The notes under the pieces are model-generated. The model was not told the origin of the DNA. It made no database searches and was given only the letters and a program-made list of their open reading frames with translations. The translations under genes were made by a program, and so were the position numbers. From an uncultured Collinsella sp. (GTDB lineage Bacteria; Actinomycetota; Coriobacteriia; Coriobacteriales; Coriobacteriaceae): a stretch of DNA of 13,880 nucleotides. Location of the stretch: the NCBI GenBank assembly GCA_937937835.1, contig CALDBJ010000146.1, positions 1 to 13,880 of the forward strand, written 5' to 3'. Positions 1 to 6,653 of this stretch are shown here, piece after piece (position 1 is the first letter of the stretch; every line of letters begins with the position of its first letter).

Positions 1-104
1 CTTGTCTCAAATGCGGCCCGCTCGCTGACTTATGCTCAACCTGCGGCGCCATTTTGCTTGAAGGCACCTTGCTCGATCTGGCGGGTTTTCGCCGTCGGAA
101 ATGA
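1..104 (+). CDS. 3' end of a zinc-ribbon protein, possibly TtuA/Ncs6-like (partial)
   Basis: The reading frame starting at base 3 is open from the window edge to a TGA at 102-104 and gives 33 residues. It contains two CxxC pairs (CLKC and CSTC, separated by GPLADL), followed by an LLEG motif and a basic tail ending in FRRRK. A C-x2-CG-x6-C-x2-C ribbon followed by an acidic LLEG-like turn close to the C terminus resembles the end of the TtuA/Ncs6 family of tRNA 2-thiolation PP-loop ATPases. That family match is a recollection of pattern, not an alignment. A tRNA-modifying job would fit the neighbouring tgt. What is seen: an in-frame stop, paired cysteines and an immediately following terminator. 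What is inferred: the family. It could be another zinc-ribbon protein. Confidence 0.5.
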   Translation, partial: CLKCGPLADLCSTCGAILLEGTLLDLAGFRRRK

Positions 105-137
105 TCCGTTGGGGACGGAGGAAAACGGATCATTTTT
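99..137 (+). terminator. Rho-independent terminator overlapping the stop codon of the upstream gene
   Basis: A 12-base arm at 99-110 is perfectly complementary to 124-135, with a 13-base loop and a run of five T at 133-137 that begins inside the right arm. The TGA stop of the upstream gene (102-104) lies inside the left arm. It separates that gene from tgt. Confidence 0.8.
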
Positions 138-217
138 ATCCTGGTGCATTGGTGCAGGGGGGGCAGGTTTCCTTTGCACTAGTTTCTGTCGAGTCGGTGC
201 TTCTTGCGGGTTGCCCG

Positions 218-223
218 TATAAT
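218..223 (+). promoter_or_regulatory. Probable -10 box of the tgt promoter
   Basis: A perfect TATAAT lies 38 bases upstream of the tgt start codon, in the only A+T-rich spot between the preceding terminator and the gene. No convincing -35 hexamer is found at 16-18 bases upstream (the sequence there is near CGGTGC), so an activator or a weak -35 may be used. No preQ1-type aptamer is recognisable in the short leader. Confidence 0.5.
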
Positions 224-260
224 GGTTTGCGTATGAACCGCAACCAAGGAGTTCCAGTTT

Positions 261-1400
<1,140 letters not shown>

Positions 1401-1410
1401 GGGCGACAGA

Positions 1411-1549
1411 CACGCTTGCAGAGCGTGGGCAATGGCAAAGGCTGAGCGGCAACCGCTCGTCACATTTGCTGACACCGGCTGCGCGACCGCTGACCGATAG
1501 CTTGCAAGCACTTGATGCATCGTGGGTACCATACCGAATAGTTGATGTT
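1411..1549 (+). promoter_or_regulatory. Hairpin-rich intergenic stretch, candidate 5' leader of the LOG-family gene
   Basis: Between tgt and the next gene are two perfect 6-bp hairpins: CACGCT/AGCGTG at 1411-1416 and 1422-1427, and GAGCGG/CCGCTC at 1444-1449 and 1453-1458. GCTTGCA at 1414-1420 can also pair over a distance with TGCAAGC at 1503-1509. A GGTA/TACC mini-hairpin lies at 1525-1528 and 1532-1535. These precede a terminator-like stem that sits directly before the next ribosome binding site, an arrangement seen in attenuators and riboswitches. I recognise no known aptamer, and I cannot exclude that this is simply the tgt 3' region with its terminator. Confidence 0.3.
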
Positions 1550-1597
1550 CGGGCGGGTGTTTGGCGCATGGCGTCGACCCCGCCCGCTTTTCTTTTT
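1550..1597 (+). terminator. Terminator-like stem immediately before the LOG-family gene
   Basis: CGGGCGGG (1550-1557) pairs perfectly with CCCGCCCG (1579-1586) over a 21-base loop. It is followed by TTTTCTTTTT at 1588-1597. It ends only six bases before the AGGAG ribosome binding site (1604-1608) of the next gene. It either ends tgt transcription or acts as an attenuator for the downstream gene. Confidence 0.65.
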
Positions 1598-1613
1598 CTC
1601 GATAGGAGTACCC

Positions 1614-2372
1614 ATGATTAAGAATGAGAACGTCGAGGGCGAGCCTGCCTACGACGAGACGTACCGCCGCGGCCCCGTGGTCATGCGCGGCCCCATGATT
1701 CCTAAGGACAACACCTACGCCAACCTGCTGGCGCCCGAGGAGTCGACCGACTGGCTGCATGCCGATCCGTGGCGCGTGCTGCGCATCCAGGCCGAGTTTG
1801 TCGATGGTTTTGGCGCGCTGGCCGAGCTCGGACCCGCAGTGACCATCTTCGGCAGCGCCCGCACGCCCAAGACGGACCCGGCCTACAAGGCGGCGCGCAC
1901 CGTCGGCCGTAAGATTGCTCAGCGCGGCGTGGCGGTTATCACCGGTGGCGGCCCCGGCATCATGGAAGCGGCCAACAGGGGAGCGGCGAGTGTCAACGGC
2001 AAGTCAGTTGGCCTGGGCATTGAATTGCCGCACGAGCAGGGGCTCAACAAATATGTGAACCTCGGTATGGACTTCCGCTACTTCTTTGTGCGCAAGACCA
2101 TGTTCGTCAAATACAGCTCGGGTGCCATTGTGTTTCCCGGTGGTTTTGGTACGCTCGACGAGATGTTCGAGGTGCTCACGCTGGTGCAAACGCACAAGGT
2201 CAAGCGCATGCCGCTTGTGCTGGTAGGCAGCGAGTACTGGCAGGGCCTATTCGACTGGCTTAACGGTCCGGTGCTGGACGCCGGTATGATCAGCCCGCTC
2301 GATCCCGAGCTCGTGCACATCACCGACGACCTCAACGAGGCCGTCGACATTGCCCTGAGCGGGCTGATGTAG
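1614..2372 (+). CDS. LOG-family nucleoside 5'-monophosphate phosphoribohydrolase (TIGR00730-like)
   Basis: The 252-residue protein has a Rossmann-like lysine-decarboxylase-like fold of the LOG family. Characterised members hydrolyse nucleoside 5'-monophosphates, including cytokinin ribotides, to the base and ribose 5-phosphate. Seen in the sequence: VTIFGSART (76-84), TGGGPGIMEAANRGA (110-124), and the family motif PGGFGTLDE (175-183) with catalytic-type Arg/Glu residues around 160-183 (FRYFFVRKTMF, 154-164). The first 50 residues or so form an extra N-terminal region with a YRRGPVVMRGP stretch, as in longer actinobacterial members. I chose ATG 1614 because AGGAG (1604-1608) lies five bases upstream. 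An in-frame ATG at 1542 would be read through the terminator stem and has no ribosome binding site. The true substrate is unknown, and a plant-hormone role should not be assumed. Confidence 0.88.
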   Translation: MIKNENVEGEPAYDETYRRGPVVMRGPMIPKDNTYANLLAPEESTDWLHADPWRVLRIQAEFVDGFGALAELGPAVTIFGSARTPKTDPAYKAARTVGRKIAQRGVAVITGGGPGIMEAANRGAASVNGKSVGLGIELPHEQGLNKYVNLGMDFRYFFVRKTMFVKYSSGAIVFPGGFGTLDEMFEVLTLVQTHKVKRMPLVLVGSEYWQGLFDWLNGPVLDAGMISPLDPELVHITDDLNEAVDIALSGLM

Positions 2373-2402
2373 ATCAATCGTGCTCACGCGACATGAATAC
2401 GC

Positions 2403-2454
2403 ATGGCAATCTGATGTTATTTAACATCAGATTGCCATTTATATTGGGTATACT
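2403..2454 (+). promoter_or_regulatory. 36-base perfect palindrome and -10 box upstream of the toxin-antitoxin operon
   Basis: Bases 2403-2419 and 2422-2438 are perfectly complementary 17-base arms around a TT centre. This block is A+T-rich in otherwise G+C-rich DNA. A -10-like TATACT lies at 2449-2454, and the right arm of the palindrome falls over the expected -35 region, so an antitoxin bound there would block the promoter. DinJ/RelB-type antitoxins typically autorepress through palindromes. Read as RNA, it is also a long hairpin followed by TTTATATT, so it may additionally terminate the LOG gene. Confidence 0.6.
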
Positions 2455-2485
2455 GGTGTAAAAGACGAGGGCGAGGAGGTCGCGT

Positions 2486-2785
2486 ATGTCTACTGCAACG
2501 GTTAAGCCTACGACGGTTCGCATCGAAGAGGGGCTCAAGGAACAGGCGACTGAGTTCTTGGATTCGGTCGGCCTCAGCCTCAATTCCTATCTCAATCTTG
2601 CCGTTCGGCAGCTGGTAAATCAACGAAAGATTCCTTTTGAGATTGTAGGAAGGGCGGAGGTGCCCAACGAGGCGACGAGGCGTGCCATGGTGATCGCCGA
2701 GGCTCATGAGTTGGGGATTTTGCCGGACGATAGCCCGTCATTCAATAACGCTGATGAGCTTATGTCATTCCTCGATGAGGAATAG
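2486..2785 (+). CDS. dinJ: RelB/DinJ-family antitoxin
   Basis: This 99-residue protein is the antidote of a type II toxin-antitoxin pair. Residues about 8-52 (TTVRIEEGLKEQATEFLDSVGLSLNSY onwards, then LNLAVRQLVNQRKIPF) match the ribbon-helix-helix DNA-binding domain of DinJ/RelB, with the characteristic short strand TVRI and the LSLNSYLNLAV helix. The C-terminal half is acidic (DDSPSF, ADELMSFLDEE), as expected for the part that wraps the toxin. ATG 2486 is preceded by AGGAGG at 2474-2479, six bases away. It lies two bases upstream of the toxin gene in the usual antitoxin-first order. Codon use is less G+C-biased than in neighbouring core genes, consistent with acquisition by transfer. The gene name follows the E. 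coli homologue. Confidence 0.88.
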   Translation: MSTATVKPTTVRIEEGLKEQATEFLDSVGLSLNSYLNLAVRQLVNQRKIPFEIVGRAEVPNEATRRAMVIAEAHELGILPDDSPSFNNADELMSFLDEE

Positions 2786-2787
2786 CG

Positions 2788-3096
2788 ATGTTCGAGATTA
2801 AAGTCGAGGCTCAATTTAAGGTGGACTACAAACGAACGATGCGCATGCATCCGCAGCTAAAAAGTGAGTTTAAAGCGGCGGTTGCAGAGCTTGTGGCTCA
2901 TGGGTCACTTCCGGCGGAGTATGGCGCCCACGAGCTCTCAAACCCGGGCGGAAACTACAACGGCCACATCGATTTCCACCTATCCGATGGCTTGGTCGAT
3001 GTGGTCGTTCTTTATCTTCCCCATAAGACTAACCCAATGATTAGGCTGGTGAGAATGGGCACTCATCAGGAGCTGTTTCAGGGTCCGCTGGGCTGA
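2788..3096 (+). CDS. yafQ: YafQ-family mRNA interferase toxin
   Basis: This 102-residue RelE-superfamily toxin is expected to cut mRNA in the ribosomal A site when free of antitoxin. Residues of the YafQ active site can be seen: His48 in the YGAHEL segment, then Asp62, His64 and Asp67 in GHIDFHLSDG (59-68), Arg89 in RLVRMG, and His93 in the GTHQELF signature (91-97). In E. coli YafQ the corresponding residues are His50, Asp61, His63, Asp67, Arg83 and His87. No catalytic residue appears lost, so the toxin should be active. The gene starts two bases after the antitoxin stop, and its ribosome binding site (GAGGAA, 2777-2782) lies inside the antitoxin gene, so translation is probably coupled. An inverted-repeat element lies just downstream. 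Confidence 0.88.
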   Translation: MFEIKVEAQFKVDYKRTMRMHPQLKSEFKAAVAELVAHGSLPAEYGAHELSNPGGNYNGHIDFHLSDGLVDVVVLYLPHKTNPMIRLVRMGTHQELFQGPLG

Positions 3097-3109
3097 TCGC
3101 CGATTTCCA

Positions 3110-3176
3110 AGTTGTGGTGGAATAGGGATTGATTGGCGGCTAATAAGCCAAAAACAGTCCCTATTCCACCGCAACT
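3110..3176. repeat. 67-base inverted-repeat element A
   Basis: Bases 3110-3128 and 3158-3176 form 19-base arms with one G-U-type mismatch. A smaller hairpin (GGCT at 3138-3141 with AGCC at 3146-3149) lies in the centre. The outer ends AGTTG and CAACT and the core GGTGGAATAG are shared with element B at 6383-6449, which has exactly the same length. There is no T run on either side, so it is not an ordinary terminator, although it lies between the convergent toxin and degV genes. It resembles REP/BIME-type or small non-autonomous palindromic intergenic repeats. Confidence 0.75.
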
Positions 3177-3189
3177 GATGTGGGCGTCC

Positions 3190-4050
3190 CTAGTGAGTTG
3201 GCTGGTAGCGGGGGCAGTAGCTGATGGCGATGGCGTCGACGCCTACGTGGGTGGCGATGGTGCAGCCGATGGGGCCGGTGCCGGCGTCTACGTAGTCCTG
3301 GCCCGCGAGCGCCTCGTTGACAAGTTCCTGCTCCTCGGCGGCGCCGGTCGTGAGCACGCGCACGCTTGAGCCCGGGTGCTCGTCCAAAAACGCGAGGCAA
3401 TCTGCCATGGTGTTGGCGACGATGCGCTTGGCGCCGCGGCCCTTTTTGATTGCCTTGATCTCGCCCGATTTCCACTCCGGCGAAACGGCCAGGCGAATGT
3501 TGAGCATTTGCGTGAGCTGGCCGGCGAGCTTGGGCGCGCGCCCGTTCTTAACGAGATTCTCGAGCGTGCGGGGAATCAGCAGCAGGTGGGCGTCGGGCAG
3601 CGTCGCGCGGATCTGCGCCTCGGTCTCGTCCAGGCTGCGGCCATCTTCGCGCATGGCCCGCGCGTACTCCACCAGCAGGCCCTCGGCGCCCGAGCCAGTG
3701 CGCGAATCGATGCAGCGCACGTCGAGCTCGTGGGTCTCGGCGACCAGGCATGCGTTGGAATAGCAGGCGGACCATTCGCTGCACAGCGAGATAAAGATCG
3801 CGCTGTCGTGGCCGTCAGCACGCACGCGGTCAAAGAGTGCCTTGAACTCGCCGGCACTCGGCTGCGAGGTGTGCGGCAGCTGCTCGGAGCCGGCCATGCG
3901 CGCGACGTACTCCTGGGCGGTAATCTGTACCTGGTCGAGCAGGTCCTCGCCCTCGATAATCACATGCAGCGGAATCACGTAAATGCCGAGTTCTTGAGCG
4001 CGGGCGGGGGAGATGTCCGACGTGGAGTCGGTTATGATGGCAAAAGACAT
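3190..4050 (-). CDS. DegV-family fatty-acid-binding protein (FakB-like)
   Basis: DegV proteins bind a fatty acid. FakB members present it to the kinase FakA for phosphorylation and entry into phospholipid synthesis. The 286-residue product has the standard length. Seen: TDSTSDIS at the N terminus (8-13), TSQPS (61-65), the ISLCSEWSACYSNA segment (87-100) where most relatives have SGTY rather than SACY, DSRTGSGAEGLLV (115-127), LENLVKNGRAPKLAG (163-177), and ATHVGVDA (266-273) with the ligand-site His268. The start at 4050 is chosen because the complement of 4051-4062 supplies AAAGGTG at the right distance. An earlier in-frame ATG at 4107 lacks one. No fakA-like gene is visible. It is transcribed divergently from the HAD gene and converges on the toxin-antitoxin unit. 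Confidence 0.92.
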   Translation of the reverse strand: MSFAIITDSTSDISPARAQELGIYVIPLHVIIEGEDLLDQVQITAQEYVARMAGSEQLPHTSQPSAGEFKALFDRVRADGHDSAIFISLCSEWSACYSNACLVAETHELDVRCIDSRTGSGAEGLLVEYARAMREDGRSLDETEAQIRATLPDAHLLLIPRTLENLVKNGRAPKLAGQLTQMLNIRLAVSPEWKSGEIKAIKKGRGAKRIVANTMADCLAFLDEHPGSSVRVLTTGAAEEQELVNEALAGQDYVDAGTGPIGCTIATHVGVDAIAISYCPRYQPTH

Positions 4051-4106
4051 AATTGCACCTTTCGTTGGGGCGCTTGCGCGCCGCCTTCTTAGAGCAAAGT
4101 GCGACA

Positions 4107-4112
4107 AGTATA
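4107..4112 (-). promoter_or_regulatory. Candidate -10 box of the degV-family gene
   Basis: On the minus strand, 4112 to 4107 reads TATACT, 57 bases before the start codon. A TTGAAC hexamer upstream is 23 bases away, too far for a standard -35, so the -35 is uncertain. Confidence 0.35.
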
Positions 4113-4140
4113 GTTGAGTTGCTCTACATTGCTAGGTTCA

Positions 4141-4160
4141 ATTGTTGAATAGTCAACAGT
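4141..4160. promoter_or_regulatory. Inverted repeat in the divergent degV/HAD intergenic region
   Basis: ATTGTTGA (4141-4148) and TCAACAGT (4153-4160) are inverted repeats with one mismatch around a 4-base centre. It lies between two divergent genes in an A+T-rich stretch, as an operator would. No cognate regulator is suggested by the neighbours. Confidence 0.3.
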
Positions 4161-4206
4161 TTGAAGTGACGGTGTGGAAATCATCAACTGGGGAAGAGGG
4201 ATGCCG

Positions 4207-4869
4207 ATGGCGGCATTACAGCTATGCGAGCGGCCGATTGTGTTGTTCGATTTTGACGGCACGGTGGCCGATACGGGTCGGGCGGTGATGACCTCGACGC
4301 GCAAGGCGTTGGCCGCGCGCGGGTTTTCGGAGGCGCAGATGGGTGACCTGCGCCGCATGATCGGGCCGCCCCTGTGGAAGAGCTTTCACGACTTTTATGG
4401 CTTTTCCCGCGAGGAGTCGCTTGTGGTGGCCGACGAGTACCGTGCCTTTTTTGACGAGCTGGGACCGGAGGAGTATCCCGTGTTCGACGGGATCCCCGAG
4501 CTGCTGGATGGGTTGGTCGCCCAGGGCAAGCGCTTGGCCGTGGCGACGTCGCGCATGGAGGCGAAGTGTATCGACATGGTGCATGAGCTGGGTCTTTCTC
4601 AGTTTGAGGCGGTGGCTGGCATGAATCCGCTGCAGGGGCGCGAGACCAAGGCCGATTCGGTCCGCGATGCCCTGGCAGAGCTCGGTATGACGGCGTGCGA
4701 TGCCGTGATGATCGGCGATCGCTTCAACGATGTGGAGGGCGCGCACGCAATGGGCGTACCGTGCATCGGTATCTATTCGGGCGCGGCGGCGCCGGGCGAG
4801 CACGAGGCGGCGGGTGCCGATGCAGTGGTGCACTCGGTGGCCGAGCTTGCTAAACTTTTCGCTATATAA
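4207..4869 (+). CDS. HAD-superfamily phosphatase, Gph/phosphoglycolate-phosphatase-like
   Basis: The 220-residue protein is a subfamily IA haloacid-dehalogenase hydrolase that removes phosphate from a small metabolite. All four motifs are visible: I, DFDGTVADTG (15-24; nucleophile Asp15, acid Asp17); II, ATSR (113-116); III, Lys148 in ETKAD; IV, MIGDRFND (168-175; Asp171 and Asp175). The stretch between motifs I and II (about 25-95) is the helical cap. Three starts are possible: GTG 4174, ATG 4201 and ATG 4207. I prefer 4207 because GGAAGAGGG ends at 4200, six bases upstream; it is too close to 4201, and 4174 has no good site. The gene is followed after 54 bases by the dipeptidase gene and probably shares its transcript. 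The substrate cannot be predicted from sequence. Confidence 0.9.
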   Translation: MAALQLCERPIVLFDFDGTVADTGRAVMTSTRKALAARGFSEAQMGDLRRMIGPPLWKSFHDFYGFSREESLVVADEYRAFFDELGPEEYPVFDGIPELLDGLVAQGKRLAVATSRMEAKCIDMVHELGLSQFEAVAGMNPLQGRETKADSVRDALAELGMTACDAVMIGDRFNDVEGAHAMGVPCIGIYSGAAAPGEHEAAGADAVVHSVAELAKLFAI

Positions 4870-4923
4870 GCACTTGATGTGAGGGGCGGGCGTACCCGTC
4901 GCTCATTGGTAAGGAGGCAGTCC

Positions 4924-6360
4924 ATGAATCAGGTGGAGCAGAGCGTTACCGAGTATGTCGACGAGGTCTGGGAGGATGTCGTCGCCGATATCGAGCAGCT
5001 GGTGAGTTATCCGTCCGTAGCCGTTGCTGCCAATGCAGAGCCCGGTGCGCCGTTTGGCCGCCCGGTCCGTGATGCGCTCGATTGCGCGCTCGGCATTGCG
5101 CAAAAGCTCGGCTACCAGACGAGCGACGACGAGGGCTATGTGGGCATTGCCGATATCCCGGGTCGCGGCGACAAGCAGCTCGCGACCATCTGCCACGTGG
5201 ACGTGGTGCCCGCCGGCCCCGGCTGGAACACCGACCCGTTTGCGATGGGGCGTCGCGAGGGCTGGCTGCTCGGCCGTGGCGTGATCGACGACAAGGGCCC
5301 GGCGGTGTTGTCGCTTTATGCCGGCGCGTACCTGCTCAAGCACGGCATTGTGCCGTGCTATACCTTCCGCGCGCTGCTGGGCTGCGATGAGGAAGTGGGC
5401 ATGTCCGACGTTCACCATTATCTGGAGAACCACGCAGACCCCGACTTTCTGTTTACGCCCGATGCCGAGTTCCCGGTCTGCAATGCCGAGAAGGGCCAGT
5501 TTGGGGCGACGTTTGTGAGCCCCAAGATCGATGGAGGGCGCATCGTATCGTGGAGCGGTGCCGAGGCGAGCAATGCCATTCCGTCGCAGTCCATCTGCGA
5601 GCTCGCGATTGCCGCCGATGAACTGCCGGCGCCGGTCGAGAACGCCGACCGCCTGGAGATCACGGCACTCGATAACGGGCATGCGCAGATTTTCGCCCAC
5701 GGTATTGGCGGCCACGCTTCGATGCCTGAGGGCACCATCAACGCCGTCGGCCTGATCGTGTCGTATCTGCGCGAGGCCGAGGACGCGTTTGGTGCACGCG
5801 ACGAGCGCCTGCTGACGCCTGCCGAGCACGAGTTTGTCAAGTTTTTGGCCTTTGTGCATGCGGACGCCTATGGCCGCGGCCTGGGTATCGACGCGACGAG
5901 CCCGGCGTTTGGCCCGCTCACCTGCAATCCCGGCGTCATCCGTGTGGTGGATGGCCACATCGAGCAGGTTATCGACGTGCGCTTCCCCGATAGCACCAGT
6001 GCTGATACCATCCGCGAGCAGCTCGAGCCGCTTGTCGGCCGCTTTGGCGTGACGTGCCAGCTGGGTCGCGCGAAGGTGCCGTTCTCGGTCTCTGCCGACG
6101 ATCCGGCCGTGAAGGCGCTTATCGATACCTATAACGAGTTCACCGGCAAGCATGCCGAACCCTTTGCCATGGGCGGCGGCACGTACGCGCGCAACTTTGC
6201 CCGCGCCGTCTCGTTTGGCCCCGAAGAGACCGGCCTGGAGCTGCCCGCGTGGGGCGGCCAGATGCACGGTCCCAACGAGTGCGCCAACGAGGAACAGCTC
6301 AAGCAGGCGCTCAAGATCTATATTGTTGCGATCCTTCGCTTGAATGAATTAGAGCTTTAA
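4924..6360 (+). CDS. M20 family dipeptidase, Sapep/PepV type
   Basis: A cytoplasmic metallopeptidase expected to hydrolyse dipeptides with an unblocked N terminus, completing peptide utilisation. At 478 residues it matches the PepV/Sapep subfamily length. Metal and catalytic residues are seen: HVDVVPAGPGWNTDPF (91-106; ligand His91, Asp93), GRGVIDDKGP (117-126; bridging Asp122), GCDEEVGM (153-160; base Glu156, ligand Glu157), TPDAEFPV (178-185; Asp180), and a late His448 in the MHGPNE motif. The dimerisation/lid region fills about 200-400. The start at ATG 4924 is fixed by AAGGAGG at 4911-4917, six bases away; an upstream in-frame extension lacks such a site. It lies 54 bases after the HAD gene, with no terminator between them, and ends directly before repeat element B. 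Confidence 0.93.
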   Translation: MNQVEQSVTEYVDEVWEDVVADIEQLVSYPSVAVAANAEPGAPFGRPVRDALDCALGIAQKLGYQTSDDEGYVGIADIPGRGDKQLATICHVDVVPAGPGWNTDPFAMGRREGWLLGRGVIDDKGPAVLSLYAGAYLLKHGIVPCYTFRALLGCDEEVGMSDVHHYLENHADPDFLFTPDAEFPVCNAEKGQFGATFVSPKIDGGRIVSWSGAEASNAIPSQSICELAIAADELPAPVENADRLEITALDNGHAQIFAHGIGGHASMPEGTINAVGLIVSYLREAEDAFGARDERLLTPAEHEFVKFLAFVHADAYGRGLGIDATSPAFGPLTCNPGVIRVVDGHIEQVIDVRFPDSTSADTIREQLEPLVGRFGVTCQLGRAKVPFSVSADDPAVKALIDTYNEFTGKHAEPFAMGGGTYARNFARAVSFGPEETGLELPAWGGQMHGPNECANEEQLKQALKIYIVAILRLNELEL

Positions 6361-6381
6361 GGTTTCGCGGTTTCCCAATCT

Positions 6382-6459
6382 AAGTTGCGGTGGAATAGTT
6401 CCTAGAATGGGCCATTTGATGGCCAAGCAGGAACTATTTCACCGCAACTTTGTTTTTAT
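6382..6459 (+). repeat. 67-base inverted-repeat element B acting as a terminator
   Basis: Arms 6382-6403 and 6429-6450 (22 bases) pair with a single G-U. An inner hairpin (GGCCA 6410-6414 with TGGCC 6420-6424) lies in the loop. The shared element family spans 6383-6449, the same 67 bases as element A. Here the right arm runs into TTTGTTTTTATT (6448-6459), so this copy also has the form of a Rho-independent terminator for the HAD-dipeptidase unit. Confidence 0.78.
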
Positions 6460-6492
6460 TGGTGTAAAAGGTGTGCCATGTTCTGCGCTGGA

Positions 6493-6509
6493 TTGTTATC
6501 CGTTTGTAA
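6493..6509 (+). promoter_or_regulatory. Possible PHO-box-like direct repeat upstream of pstS
   Basis: TTGTTA (6493-6498) and TTGTAA (6504-6509) are spaced 11 bases start to start, the period at which PhoB and PhoP response regulators bind. Only two units are seen and they match no consensus exactly. The 194 bases from 6460 to 6653 otherwise show no strong core promoter and no coding frame with a ribosome binding site. Confidence 0.25.
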
Positions 6510-6611
6510 AGGCTGGGCAGAGCTTGCGGTAAGGGTCTATCAAATGCCCGTAAGAAACCGCAGTTGGCGCGGGCGCTACCCGATCGGGGTCGTATCTTTC
6601 CAAACAGCAAA

Positions 6612-6628
6612 GCGGGCAGGGTGCCCGC
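6612..6628 (+). promoter_or_regulatory. Short hairpin in the pstS leader
   Basis: GCGGGCA (6612-6618) pairs with TGCCCGC (6622-6628) over a GGG loop, 14 bases before the AAAGGA ribosome binding site of pstS (6643-6648). There is no T run, so it is not a terminator. It may stabilise the mRNA of this abundant protein. Confidence 0.35.
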
Positions 6629-6653
6629 GAGTCGCATGTATGAAAGGAAGATC

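Noticed and set aside
138..260. preQ1 riboswitch upstream of tgt
   Set aside because: The leader after the -10 box is only about 30 bases and lacks the small preQ1-I stem followed by its A-rich tail.
1441..1470. GCGGCAACCGC resembling the conserved core of S-box (SAM) riboswitches
   Set aside because: The other conserved SAM-riboswitch elements and the kink-turn region are missing, and the bases form a simple closed 6-bp hairpin.
1542..1613. Longer start for the LOG-family protein at ATG 1542
   Set aside because: The extra codons would be translated through the terminator stem and T run, and there is no ribosome binding site before 1542, while ATG 1614 has a good one.
4903..6267. A 454-codon open frame on the minus strand opposite the dipeptidase gene
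   Set aside because: Antisense to a gene with all M20 metal ligands; no recognisable motif.
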